This document shows, one piece after another, positions 11,779-25,070 of a stretch of DNA of 64,000 nt. Origin of the DNA: Smittia aterrima (Eukaryota; Arthropoda; Insecta; Diptera; Chironomidae). The stretch lies in the NCBI GenBank assembly GCA_033063855.1, contig CP093829.1:13609537-13673536 (forward strand). Direction: 5' to 3'. Position 1 is the first letter of the stretch. Each line of letters opens with the position of its first letter. The notes under the pieces are model-generated. The model ran no database searches, was not told the origin of the DNA, and was given only the letters and a program-made list of their open reading frames with translations. A program made the position numbers and the translations under genes.

Positions 11779-14700
11779 ATGCCTCAGCTCCTAGGCCTCA
11801 AGAGTCTAGGCTTGGCGCTTGGGATTACATTTACTTTAGGATTATTAGTAAATTCAGCTTCATCAGCAGTAAGTAGCTAGACCGGAAGTGAATATGTTTC
11901 ATCATTTTTCGAACGCGTCAACGACTAAATGGGCTAAAAATGTTAGATAAAGTAAAATATTTTCACGACTTTTAACTTTAAATTTCATAAGTTCTCATTT
12001 CTTGACCACCCACGTTCCATTCAAATGAAATCTGAAAGAAAGAAATCAGAAGGAAGCGAAATAATTTCCATGTACTTGTTTTAATAAACATTTTTCTCCA
12101 TTCACATTCATAGCAACGAATAGATAAAAGAATGCACTTAATGATCTCATCGTCAGAGCTAAATTGCAGTAAATTTGCAGCCGCGAAATTCCAAAAACTG
12201 CCAGGGCTGACAATTTGAAATATCGCATTTAAAATATTGAGGCATCGAATCAAATTTCATTTGAAAACCCTGAAATCTTCTAAAGTCGAGCACATATTTT
12301 TCTGAGATTATTGCAACACATGGACGCATCCATCTTATTTATGGTCTTTAATGTTTATTCACTCGTCTTTGAGTTTTTCTTTCACCAGAAATCTGTTGAT
12401 GAGCTGGTTGCAACGAACATTCTAAAGTTCTTGTGCCGTTTATGCAACGCAAGCGACACTTGATTCTGAATTTCATATCATCGTCGAACGAAAAACCGAA
12501 AACCATATAGAATGAATTTTTGCCTTTTCTGCGATCCGTTATCGCGAGAATAACTGAAACCGAAATAAATGTTACAGAATTTTTCATTGACCTTTTTGAT
12601 GTGTGATTATATACTATCATCATCTTCCTCGCCTATCAACGAAGTTATGAGCGAGAGGATCCGACGAAAAAGTGTGTTGAATCTAATATTTTGAGCTTAT
12701 CAGTTGTTTTATGTGCGACGATTCTGTGCCATTTCTTCGAAAAATGAATTTCAAAGCGGGTCGTGATTCGATTTCCTTTCAACAAACGGTTTTATTGAAG
12801 TACCACATGCGATTCTTCTTAGAAAACAAAGCAGATCAAAATAAATGTAAAGTCTTTTTAATATATTTCAAAGATGAGACATTTGCTTCTCTATTTGAAG
12901 TGTTCTCAGAATAATAAAATAGTGTTCATATTCCCGGATGCCGCCTTACTTCAATTTATACAATATTGTGACTTTTTGATAAGAAAATCTTTTCTAAGCT
13001 TCGTATATTTCGAGACTAAAATTTAAAATATGCCATTTATGAAAGTTTTATATAACGCATTAATGCAACTTAGAGAATTTTCTAAATATATTTGATATAT
13101 AACTCCCGAAAACTGATTCTACAAAGGAATATCTTTGTAATATAAAGTTTACGCCAATTTTTTGCTAAGATCAATCGTTCTTCGATATTAATGAAACTTT
13201 AACAAAGTTTGCTTTAGAGCATTTCCATCGAGCTGCGAGAAAGAAAAACAAGCTGTTTAATGAAATGCATGTTTCTTCACATCCTCACACATGTGAAACT
13301 TTTTTTTTGTGGTAGCAGCGCATAAATATTTATATGAGTTTTCTTTACATAGTCTTTTTGCGCTCCTTTGTACATAAAAATTTGTTTGACTGATGACAGC
13401 AAAAAAAAAACGTTATCGAAAGAGAAGTTTAAATGAAAAAATTTCAATGGACAATACTCAAAAACATAAGCTACGAAGAGAGTAATAAGTTGCATTTATC
13501 ATGAGAATAAGTTTCGAACGTCTCATTTGTTCAAAGTGTTTCAAAGTAACTATTAAGAATCAAATTGCACCAAACATAGAGAAATCGAATTCATTCTTAC
13601 AGACGAGAAAACGTGAAATTAAAAAAACATGCTTTCCAAAGAACTTGAGAATCACAAGTTGTGATGCGATCATATGTAGAATGTTTATGCTGCACACTCA
13701 CATGAAATTTGACTTTCGGCTAAAAATAAATGCTGAAGAAATGGAAGAGCGGCACATGTCTTCTTTTTTCTTTCTTTATTCCTAAATTTGATTTGCCGAT
13801 GAGATAAAATCTATATCATAAAACATAGTTTCTTAAATAACAAATTTTTCTTAGGTTTTAATTTCTATTAAGTTAGAGATATGATATTAAAATTATTTGA
13901 ATTCGTTATTTGTTAAGAGAATATCATTTTAATAATTTAAATTATGATTTACCCAAAAGAAATACAAATTTCGTCAATTTTAGAAAGACTTAGATTTTTG
14001 TTTAAGTTCAGAAATTTGAGTAATACGTCGTACAAAATCTTTTTGCTCGTTTTGATTCACCGACTCCAGATGTCAACCCGTTCTGATAATAAAAAAAAAC
14101 ATTAAATTCTGCATTCTACAAATCGCATTCTCAATATTTTCTTATGCAGCTATATTTTTATTCATTCTCTTGTTAAACGCTTTGTTTCTCAGAGAGATTA
14201 ATGATGCAGAAGAGAATATACGAACTATTCTCATAATCATCAAGTGCTTTTAACTGAGCTTTTCAGAATCGTCTAAAAATATATTTTGAGAAAATTTATT
14301 AATAAATTTAAACTATAATTTCCATCGAACTCTAGGTAATTTTATATTAAGTGTAGATATTTGACAGTACTAGTCAGATAGAGGATAAAAGAACACAAAA
14401 ATCTAAATGTAAATTAGTTAAAGAAATTTTAAATTGTTCCATGTATTTTTAAAACGACTTTAATGATTTAGTTTGACAATAATGTACTGTTGTTATCAGT
14501 ATATAAATGACTTTTTAGTCGTTGAACCTTTTCATTCATGATTTGTTTTGTTGTTATTTGTATTTCGGGCGAAAATATTTGGCGCTAACTGACCGATTCA
14601 GAGCTATATTAAATTATTTTATTTTATTTTTAGACATGTAACACAACAGCTTGTGATTGTGATGGTTTAAAAGGAGCACCTGGTAGTGTTGGTCCTCCTG

Positions 14701-17700
14701 GAAGCTCCGGCCAAGAAGGTTAGGAGTTTATTTCGCAAAGAGATTTTATTCGTAATTCATACTTTTCTAGGTCCCCCTGGTGACATTGGTCCTGATGGGT
14801 TCACTGGAAGAAGAGGAGATGACGGTGATAGAGGCGAAAATGGGGAAATCGGAGAAAAAGGTTCAAGGGTAAAGAAATAAAACTAATATTTGAAGCAAGA
14901 TATTAAAGTTTTAAAATTTTTAGGGAGACCAAGGCTTTCAAGGTTTGAAAGGAAGACCAGGTATTTACGGATTACATGGTGACGAAGGAACACGGGGGGC
15001 CGACGGAATTGATGGATGCAATGGAACTGATGGACAACAGGGAATTCCAGGAAGCCCAGGTTTGATAGAACATAAAAAGGTTGTACAGAAAAAGATATGA
15101 TTTCAATATTATTTGCTTTTAGGTGGGCATGGTTACCGAGGACAAGGTGGAGAGTCTGGAATTCAAGGACCCAGGGGTGACCCTGGAGAGGGAGGAATCA
15201 ATTCAAAAGGTAACTCTATTTTTGAGAAAATTAAATTTTTAAATATGAATCTAAATAATTTAATCACAGGAACAAAGGGAGATCGAGGTCTTGATGGAAC
15301 CGACGGTTTACAAGGACCACCTGGTTTTGATGGATCATCCGGAGAAAAGGGTTATCCTGGATTAGAGGGAACATATGGGCGCGATGGCGAGAAAGGTTTT
15401 AAAGGTTCGAAAGGAGAACGATCAGAGATATTTGATTGGTGCAGAGGCGCCAAAGGAGAACCTGGATCAATCGTTTACTTTAGTGGAACTAACGTAACAA
15501 CAGTTCATAAAGGAGAAAAAGGAAGAAAAGGCGACAAAGGGCCTCGCGGAGATGACGGAATACACGGAAGAACAGGATTCCCTGGGCCTTCAGGATTAAG
15601 AGGCATCAAAGGTTAGTAAAATTCAAATGAATCGATGTACAAATTGCTATTTTTTTTGTATAGGTTACAAAGGAGGTGAAGGGGAGCTCGGTGATCGAGG
15701 AAAACCTGGTAATATTTTAAATAAATGATAACGTTTGATGTTATATGGAATAAAATTTTATATAACAGGCAAGTTCGGTCCAATGGGAGTGTCTGGAGAA
15801 AAAGGAGGTAAAGGTGCACCAGGTTATGCTGGACGAGATGGACTCTCGGGTCCTAAAGGAGAACATGGTGAAGATGGATACGAGGGAATGCCGGGTAATT
15901 AAATTTGAAATAACTATAATATTTGTATTTAAACGTTTCTTGTCCCGCCTTGTAGGAAGACAGGGTCAGTCTGGACCCCCTGGAAGATACGATCCTAATT
16001 TAGATGAAATCAGCCTCGGACCAATTGGTCCTCAAGGAGATATCGGACCCGTTGGTGAAATCGGAGTACCAGGAATCCCCGGCGACATTGGAAGAAGGGG
16101 TGCACCTGGAGATCCCGTGAGCAACTAAATAAAAATTTTAGTTCATTAAAAAATATTTTTTATTTCAAAGGGTATGCCTGGCGACTCAGGCCTTGACGGC
16201 TCCCGCGGCAAAGCAGGAACATCGGAAAAAGGTTAATTTAATAATTCAATTTAAATGGAAATAAACATGAATTGCTTTCAGGTCAATCCGGTGATGATGG
16301 TGAGACTGGTCCAATTGGGCCGATAGGCCCCACTGGTTATCCAGGCCCTATCGGGAGAAGGGGACCAAAAGGATACAGAGGCGAAGACATTGTGAGTTTA
16401 TATTATGACAAAGAGATGATTTAGTAAATCCTATTTTCAAAAGATTGGCTTCAAAGGAGAACGTGGTGAACCCGGCAGATATGGATTCCCTGATGGACTT
16501 CCAGGTAAGAAAGAAATATAATAATATATTTAAAGTTTCATTACCAACATCATTTTTATTAGGTGAAAGAGGAGATGCCGGATTGCCAGGAGATAAAGGA
16601 TTACCTGGAATTGGTTTTAACATTACTGGACCGCCAGGGTTTGTAAAATTATAATTGATTCATAATAGTTTATATTTTAAACGTTTGAAATAGACCCGAC
16701 GGTCTCCCAGGACGTCAAGGTTTGGCTGGTGACCCAGGTTCAGATGGTTTTGGTGGTCAACTTGGTGACAAAGGATATCGTGGTGAAGATTGCGGCTTTT
16801 GTCCACCCGGTGAAGCTGGATTAAAAGGAGATTTTGGTGAATCAGGAAGGAGAGGATATCCTGGGCTGCAAGGCAATAGAGGTTTACCGGGAGAACGAGG
16901 CGACAAAGGAATCAGAGGTTTCGACGGATTACCAGGTTATTTGGGACCTCAAGGTAATTTCATGCATTTTAAAAATGTGCAAACAATTTCGTTAAACAAA
17001 ATTACTTTTAAAGGATCCGCTGGTCAACCTGGTTCGCCTGGTGTTCAAGGCATCAAAGGCAAAAAGGGATTTGTGAAAGAAATTGGAAACAGAGTTGCTC
17101 CTGTAATTGGAGATGAAGGTGATGCAGGATATCCTGGAAACATTGGCCCCGACGGAGATCAAGGTATCACGGGGGAATTTGGCTACGATGGAGAAAAAGG
17201 AGAAGTCGGCTATCCAGGGCTCGAAGGATTACCTGGTCCAATGGGTAAAAATGGGAGCGATGGGCGTGACGGTTTCGATGGAAGAAAAGGAGAAGATGCT
17301 TTTTTCAATGAATATACAAAAAGACAATTCCAAGGAGATAGAGGACTTAACGCATTTAGGTGACATTATTGAAAACCTAGTATAAACTAAATAATTATTT
17401 AAAAATATATTTATGTTTATTTGTAGGGGTTTGAAAGGAGACCGTGGAGAAAGAGGACAAAAAGGTGAACGAGGCTTGCAACCAGATGTTATTCTGGACA
17501 AACGAGGGTATAAAGGCGACCCCGGGCTACCAGGACCAGAGGGTGCCAGAGGGTTCAAAGGTTACATTTTTAAAATTAAATTTTCCAAAATTACTAATTT
17601 TGGTTTTAAAGGCGAACAAGGTGAACAAGGGCCTGCAGGATATGAAGGTCCTCTTGGAGCACGTGGTATTCCCGGAGAGATGATTCAAGTAAAATTGAAC

Positions 17701-20700
17701 AAAATTATTTCGAAAAATCCGACGAAATAATCAATTTTATTTCTATATAAGGGACCTGATGGTTACAAAGGGTATTCTGGTTTACCTGGAAATTATGGAC
17801 CTAGAGGAGAAGATGGCGCCCCAGGTATCAATGGAATCGATGGAATCCCTGGCTTACAGGGAATTAAAGGATCACGTGGAGATCCTGGATCAGCTATTCT
17901 TTTCGGAGAACTTGGTGTAGATGGCGATGAAGGTACAAAGCTAATTGTTTTGTTTGTTGCAAATGAATATATATAGTTAATTTATTATTTGCCACCTTAA
18001 ACTCTCAAATAACCAATTTTTTACGCGTTGTTTATTAGGTTATCCGGGTGTTAAAGGAGATAGCGGATTTCCTGGCCAACCAGGCTTAAGAGGAATCCCT
18101 GGGACAAGAGGAGGAAAAGGAATAAAAGGTGACATCGGTCCTACAGGACAATTTGGAATTCGAGGAAACAAAGGAGCTCGTGGCGATATCATTTATGTTC
18201 GTTGTTGAAATTTCGCATTTATATAAGAAGAAACTAAAATATTTTATCATTACCATAGGGCATTAGAGGAGAAGAAGGTTTGCCAGGTATCGATGGTAAA
18301 AATGGATACTTTGGCCTTAAAGGAGAAAAAGGAGACGAAGGTCCCGTTGGAGCTTTCGGTCTTAAAGGATTAAGAGGAGATACAGGTGCTGATGGCTACG
18401 TGGGATTGCAAGGTGATGTTGGTGTTATCGGAGACACAGGTGAAATGCTTGATAGTTTAGAATTTATTGGGAAATTTTAATTTTTGTTTTATTTAGGAGC
18501 TCCTGGTTTAATGGGAGCATTAGGAGACGATGGTGTTTTTGGAGACAAAGGTGAATCTGGAAGTATCGGAAATACCGGTTTAACTGGAAGACGAGGCCCA
18601 ATCGGTGTTTTCGGATTAAAGGGAGAACTTGGAAACAAAGGCTTACCCGGCTATCGAGGACGAGACGGATCCAAAGGGCTTAAAGGATTAAGAGGTGACT
18701 ATGGCCTGGTCGGTTTTGCTGGCCAGAAAGGAGAACCAGCTTTCAGTGGACCTCAGGGAGAAATTGGTATGCAAGGAATTACTGGACTTAGAGGATTAGA
18801 CGGGATTCCGGGAAGACGAGGAGCTAAAGGAGAAGAAGGCGATGCCGGCGAGGTAAACTCGAAATCTAAAACTAGTAAAAGACTCAAACATTAATTAATT
18901 AAAAAACGAATTGTGTTGCAGATTTACGATGGAACTGAAGGCACGAAAGGACTTCCGGGACGACATGGAAAACCAGGGAGACCAGGTCGACGAGCAATGA
19001 AAGGATTAAGAGGTAAAAAGGTCTCAACATATTTTGATTGTCGAAATGATAAATATGAGGTCTGTCTAATAGGTGACGACGGCTCTCGAGGAGACTTTGG
19101 AGAAAAGGGTGATCTTGGAAGATCAGGATTCCCAGGATTCAAGGGAAGAGACGGTCGACGAGGAGCGCCAGGCTCTCCCGGAGCAGTTGGAGAGCCGGGT
19201 TTGATTGGTGAACCAGGAGACGATGGTGTCTCTGGATTAGATGGATTTCAAGGTAAAATTTTTTTGAATTAAGTTTTAAACTTATTTATATTTTATATGT
19301 TAGGCCTGAAGGGAGATCGAGGAGTTCCTGGAGTAGCAGGTTTTGAGGGAATTAAAGGTTTCTCTGGCGATAAGGGATCAACTGGTCCTCAAGGATTGAT
19401 GTCTCAAGGGTTTGTTGACTGTTTTGATACATTTCGTCATCTTAATACGTCATCATAATCTGATTATATATATTTTAGATATATGGCAAAAGGAGAGCGA
19501 GGTGAACGTGGTGAAACTGGTAAATATTGCTTTTTTAAATGCAACTCCAATGCTAATTTTATTTTAACTTTATTAAAATGTAGGACGAGAAGGATATATT
19601 GGAATTGTTGGACAGAAAGGTGCTCGAGGATTCTACGGACGCAAAGGCGAAAAAGGAAATCTCGGTCCAATGTAATAAAACTTAGTTATTTACACTAAGA
19701 AATTTATAATACTTAAAATTGTTTACAGGGGTGAATTTGGTCTTGATGGTCGCTATGGTCTTAAAGGATATTTCGGAGATCGCGGTATGAAAGGAGAGAG
19801 AGGACCAGCAGCAGAATGGGCTGAATCTGGTGAAGAAGGTAAGTTTATTTTACTTAAGTTGTAGCTTTTATAAATATTGTATAATTTTCAATAGGAACTC
19901 CTGGGAGCGAAGCTTTCCCCGGAAGACCAGGTAGAACAGGGCCGAAGGGAGCCCCTGGTGACTATGGACTTGACGGTCTCGCAGGCTTAGCTGGTGAAGT
20001 TGGAATCAGCATTGATGGTCCAAAAGGATATACAGGCGACACAGGTTATCAAGGAAATCCTGGCCTTCCTGGCTTAGATGGTCTTCTTGGCCTTCAAGGC
20101 GAAAGAGGTGATGAAGGACTCAGAGGCGAGAGTGGAGAATCAGGTATTTTAAAACATCGTCTAATTTCACAGATAACATAAAACTAATTTGTTTAACTAA
20201 GGTTTCTCACTGAGAGGACAAAAGGGATTGCGCGGTGACGTTGGTTTTCCAGGTTTCGATGGCATCAACGGATTAGATGGAGAGAGAGGAGATGCTGGAG
20301 AAACTGGTATGCTTCTCAGTTTAACTTCATTCTCAATAGAAAATAATTTGTTTTTTGATAGGATTTGAGGGGCATCGTGGTAGAACTGGGGAAAGAGGAC
20401 CTATCGGTGATGCTGGAGAGCCAGGAAATGAGGGCGTTGAAGGAAGACAAGGAATGAGAGGGCCTAAAGGTGTTGCTTACAAAGTAGACTCAATCCAAAG
20501 ACCTTTGGCAGGCTACGAAGGGCCCAAAGGAGTAAAAGGAGAGCAAGGTGACGCAGGTTTCGATGGAAGAGCGGGTCTCGTCGGATACAGAGGACTTAAA
20601 GGGTAAAATAGATTTAAATTGACACAATGTCATAAAATTTATGAACAAAAAAGTATACTAATAGATTCAAGTCCATAGATATCAAGGATTACAAGGTCTC

Positions 20701-21784
20701 ACTGGATTCCAGGGAGCTCAAGGATTCAAAGGCGAAAAAGGTTTTGTCGGGGCTCCAGGAGTTAATGGATTAGGTAATAACTAAAATAAATATAAACCTA
20801 ATTGAACTAAAAAAACTTGTTGCAGATGGATTCAGAGGAATTCCTGGTTTTGAAGGTGATCCCGCCCCACCAGGTCCACCACCAAGAAGTCGTGGATTTG
20901 TTTTCACTCGCCACTCGCAAACCATTTCAATTCCTAAATGTCCAGCAAATACTAATTTACTTTGGGAAGGTTATTCTTATCTCTCAGCAATTGGAAGCGG
21001 ACGAGCAGTTGGGCAAGACTTGGGACAATCTGGCTCTTGTTTGAGACGTTTCTCATCCATGCCTTTCATGTTCTGCAATCTGAATAATGTTTGCAGTTAT
21101 GCTGAAAACAATGATGATAGTATTTGGTTGACAACTGGAGAACCAATGCCAATGTCGATGACTCCAATTCCATCACGTGAACTCGAAAAATATATTTCAC
21201 GTTGCGCTGTTTGTGAAACTACAACAAGACTCATCGCACTTCACAGTCAAAGCATGGAAATTCCTGATTGTCCACAAGGATGGGAAGAAGCTTGGATTGG
21301 TTATTCTTACTACATGCAAACTTCAGACGCTCATGGCAACTCTCATCAAAATCTTATTTCGTCGGGTTCTTGTTTGGAAGAGTTTAGAGCGCAGCCCGTT
21401 ATCGAATGTCATGGACGCGGTACTTGCAACATTTTTGATGGAATCACATCGTTCTGGTTGACTGTCATCGAAGATAGCGAGCAATTTAAAACGCCACGAC
21501 AGCAAACTCTAAAGGCCGATCAAACAAGTAAAATCAGCAGATGCTCAGTTTGCAGAAAGATGGATCGTAGCTTTAGAGCTCGACCATCAACGCCTCTTCC
21601 CAATGCTTCAGCTCTTCTTGGACGAGAACAAGAGGTTTACAATCCACGAACTGAAGCTCCTTTTGTACCAATTGTTCAAGCTCCAGTTCAACAGGCTCCG
21701 CCACCTAGAAGAAGAAGGCCAAACCAGTCGAGAGTAAATCAACAACGATCAAGAAGCGGATCAAATACTCGTCAAAGAAATTAA
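11779..21784 (+). CDS. vkg: collagen IV alpha chain, viking-like
   Basis: Basement-membrane collagen chain, secreted. Exon 1 (11779-11868) encodes a signal peptide (MPQLLGLKSLGLALG, ending NSASSA). After a 2.8-kb intron, 31 further exons from 14634 to 21784 complete 1811 residues in frame, mostly Gly-X-Y with short interruptions (for example IVYFSGTNVTT). Exons 2-6 are 14634-14718, 14771-14868, 14924-15059, 15123-15209 and 15270-15611; the last is 20826-21784. The N-terminus has a Cys cluster (TCNTTACDCDG). The C-terminal NC1 domain starts near GFVFTRHSQTISIPKC and carries two repeats with 6 Cys each (GQDLGQSGSC, MFCNLNNVC, SRCAVC; then IPDCPQGW, GSCLEEF, ECHGRGTC, SRCSVC). A basic tail of about 75 residues follows the last Cys. 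The choice of viking (alpha-2-like) over Col4a1 rests on remembered NC1 similarity and is less certain than collagen IV itself. Confidence 0.9.
11869..14633 (+). other. long first intron of the collagen IV gene
   Basis: 2765-nt intron between the signal-peptide exon and the first Gly-X-Y exon (donor GTAAGTAG, acceptor TTTTTAG). The gene's other introns are mostly 50-70 nt. Long first introns often hold enhancers, but I see no defined site. A minus-strand ORF at 12348-12587 and a plus-strand ORF at 13501-13785 lie inside; neither is established as a gene. Confidence 0.75.
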
Positions 21785-22310
21785 GAATTTTGTTTAACAA
21801 GAAATTTTCGAAAGCAACCAAAATATTATGTGTTTTTCTTAGCTGTAAATTGACTCAAGATATTCAATCAAAAATTAAAATTTATCGCGTGCCTTATAAA
21901 GTTTTCACGATAAAAATTTAAAACTTCTAATTTGTAAAAAAAATCCTACACAAACTGCCAAAGTGTTTAATAAACTGAAAATTTTAAAATAACTAATTCC
22001 GAAGCTTCTGGTCTGAAAAATTAATTGTAGGAGGATGCTTCAAAACAATAACACCAAATATCTCACAATATTTTTCTTTATTTTGCATAACTAAATTATT
22101 CATGGTGAATAAACACTCAGTTCGTCTCGAGAAAAATTCAGCTTCCTCCGAATTAAAGCCGAATGCACTTTCCAACTTTGTGCTTAAACAAATTCTCGTT
22201 TAAAACCCTTTCAACTGACCAAATCTGTTCAGTTGTGACTGCAAACGAAATTGATGACGTAATTTAATTAAATTCTCGAAAAATAGAGTTGAAGAAGTTG
22301 TTTCTCAACA
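21785..22310. other. spacer between the convergent collagen IV and SelT genes
   Basis: 3' ends of two convergent genes. AT-rich with no gene-like ORF; TTTAATAAACTG near 21965 contains a plus-strand AATAAA signal. Confidence 0.6.
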
Positions 22311-23047
22311 TTATTTAACAAAATCGGGATTTTTCTCCAGCAGATTGTTGGTAAACTGCAGGTGGCTCTCGATGATCTGAAAGAGTTCTTGTGGCGCAGG
22401 AATCCTTCCTGTTGTAATTTTTGACCAAATCGGAATATCGTTTAGAGAGATTTCAAATGCACCAGAACTAATCAATTGTGCTTCAAGCATATTCGTGAAA
22501 AAGAACGTCATCATTATCGCAAAGAGTTTGTTCTCTGTGGCCCAAAGCCAGAAGGTTGGCGGTGCCATTCCGAGGAATCCAAAAATATCAAATGAACTTC
22601 CGATCAGCGCCATCAATGCGTATTTAGCAACGACTAAAATTTTCGAGATATACATGTTCAATCCTAAAAATGAAAAAAAAAGAGAAAACTGTTTTATTTA
22701 TACAACAAATGAGTAAAGTTCAACTCACCTGGAGGATCATAGTTGGCTCCTTTTACGTTTATCTCTGGATATTTTTCCATTAAAATGTTGCTATATTCAT
22801 CAAACGCCTTTTTATAGCCGCAGGAATAGCTAGATAAAGAAGAGCAAGTTTATCAATACGGTTCTTATCAATTAGCAAACATATTTTAATTAGATTACCA
22901 GTATAGGAAAGTGATAGTTGGCGAAGCAGCTGATTGAAATTTCGGATTTGCGTTTATCTCTTGGCTGTTGACGTTGTTTGCGATCACAATGCCGCCAAGG
23001 ATGACTAGACAGATGAATGACCAGTTGCGAATAAAGACCTGAACCAT
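22311..23047 (-). CDS. SelT: selenoprotein T homologue with a CxxC redox motif
   Basis: ER-associated thioredoxin-like oxidoreductase of the SelT/SelW/SelH family. Exons in transcript order are 23047-22899, 22829-22729 and 22663-22311, giving 200 residues. The N-terminus is a hydrophobic signal or anchor (FICLVILGGIVIANN). The redox motif is made by splicing: TG at the end of exon 1 joins C at the start of exon 2 to encode Cys, giving FLYCYSCGYKKAF. The SelT signature continues with EKYPEINVKGANY, a hydrophobic insert (APPTFWLWATENK), EAQLISSGAFEI and NDIPIWSK. Vertebrate SelT has CVSU with selenocysteine; here the second position is TGC, so no Sec insertion is needed. The gene is divergent from the SPSB3-like gene. 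Confidence 0.9.
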
Positions 23048-24206
23048 CGCGATTGTATTTTTAACGCAAAACAATGATAAAAAGTTATTTTTTGATGAAA
23101 CTTTTCTTTGGAGAGGTTTTGTAGAGAAAATGTACTAAAACGATTCGATGAGTTTCAATTTACACATACAACATTCGAGAGTGATATGCATACTGAGAGA
23201 AATTTTAACGAATGGGGTGGCGAGGGTGGATAACTTCTCTCTTTTTTTCTCACTAACACTTTAACCAAATAAATTTGTCCTCCTGACTTTTCCTCAGTTT
23301 CCTCAAAGAAATTCAATCGCAAACACCGAAAAAGTGAAAAAAAAAACTCTGACTCTTAATTGAGTCAATTAAAATTAACAAGTTTCCGAGCAGAAGGTGC
23401 TCGAGAAAATTACTAAACTTAAAGAAGAGTGGTTTTAGCAACTATTTTCTTTTGAAAGGACATGGAAAGGATGAGAGGAAAAATAAAATGTCTTCCATCA
23501 TAGCTGTTTTTCATCGGTAAATATATTAAAACTCATCTCTCGACTATAATTATTAAATATTTAAATGAGCTCGACTAAAACGCTTGACAATTATACAATT
23601 CCATAGTAAAATCTTATGAATCGCATAGTTAGACTACTTCAGCTAAATTTCATAAATTATCGATTTTTTTTATCATCAAACAATCGAAAGGGGGAACATT
23701 TTGTAACATTAGTAACACATAATCGGGATAGCGAATGGAAAGTGTATCCAAGTGAAAGGCTAATAAAGAAATCAAGCTTGCTTAAGATCACTAAAGTGTC
23801 GTCATATTTTGTTCTTCCCTCTGTAAAACTACAGCGACGAAAAAGGATAAAAGGATTCTTTATCATAAAACTAATTTTATTCCTGCCCGCTTCCATTACT
23901 TAATTTTCTTGTTCATGCAAGCAGAGAATTTAAATTTCTGCATGCGTAATTTTTCTTTATCAACAAATCGCAACTCATGATTCATATCGTTTGTGTTTGA
24001 GTTGAATTTTGAGTCGCAGGAAACTTTGAAACATGAAAAGAGACAACTTGATAATAATTCTCAATTCTTCTTTGTTGTTTTTCTCCCTTTTCAGTTCAAT
24101 GCACTCGTAGGACAAAAAATTTGTTGTGCAAAGGAAAGGAAACTTTGAAATTCAATTAAGCAAAGTGAGAATCCTTAGTAATAATTATCCTGAAGAGTCG
24201 AGAAAA
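23048..24206. other. divergent spacer between SelT and the SPSB3-like gene
   Basis: 1.16 kb shared 5' region. ORFs on both strands at 23616-23903 overlap each other and look like chance. No clear TATA/initiator pair was found. Confidence 0.55.
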
Positions 24207-25070
24207 ATGGCTGCGAAGGAGCTCATTAAGATGTTAGATGCTGAAAAATTAAATTCTTCCTTTGAGAATCATCCACTGGCGATGTATGGTTGCGATGATC
24301 AGTGGACATTCAGCAAACGTGACCGATCTCAAGAAGTTTATTTAAGTAACAGCTACAAGACAGCTCATTTTCATCCAAACTGGAGCAAAGGAACCGCTGG
24401 TATACGAGGCACAAAAATCTTGAACAACGGAAGATTTTTCTGGGAACTCAAAGTCAGTCAGCGAGTCTTTGGAACAAGGTAACTTTAGTTAAAAGAAAAA
24501 AGTTTACTTTGTTAAATTTATTTAAAATATTTCATTTACAGCATGATGTTTGGCATTGGAACAAGAAAAGCGAGACTTCATGTGAACTCTTTTACAAATC
24601 TCTTGGGTGAAGACGCAAATGGATGGGGACTCTCTCACAAAGGACTTGTATGGCACGGAGGAGTAGCGCGGCAGTTCTGTAACCGTTTCAAAGAGAACGA
24701 AGCAACAAAGATTGGAATTTTATTCGATGGCGTCGCTGGAACTCTAACTTACTACAAAGACGACATTTGTCTCGGTGTTGCATTTCGAGGTTTGAATGAA
24801 ATTCAAGAACCGCTTTTCCCGATCGTGTGCTCCACTGCAGCAAAGACTGAGATGTGTTTGTGCAACACAAAGAGAGATTTTGCTAATCTCCAAGACCGAT
24901 GTCGAGCCGTAATTATGAACTTGATTAGATCAAAGGATATTCTCGAAAGTCTCGAGCTACCGTTTCAAATAAGAAATTATCTAGCCGAGTCACTTAGTGA
25001 GACTTCGGACGTTCTCATCAACAACTATCCAGACCATTACACGAGCTCGTTACCATTTTCATTACCTTAA
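24207..25070 (+). CDS. SPSB3: SPRY domain-containing SOCS box protein 3-like
   Basis: SPSB proteins use a SPRY/B30.2 domain to bind substrates and a SOCS box to recruit a cullin-RING ligase. Two exons (24207-24478 and 24542-25070) give 266 residues. The SPRY domain spans roughly residues 35-205, with WTFSKRD, FHPNWSKGTAGIRGTK, FFWELKVSQRVFGTS, MMFGIGTRKARL, NGWGLSHKGLVWHGG, KIGILFDGVAGTLTYYKDD and FPIVCSTAAKTEM. These match SPSB3 in order and spacing. The C-terminus (LELPFQIRNYLAE) fits a divergent SOCS box. The ATG at 24207 is the first one in this frame; the frame is open further upstream only without an ATG. Confidence 0.85.

Noticed and set aside
14686..14880. Separate small collagen-like ORFs in several frames between 14.6 and 20.6 kb
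   Set aside because: They are exons, intron read-throughs or out-of-frame shadows of one collagen IV gene; phases close across 32 exons.
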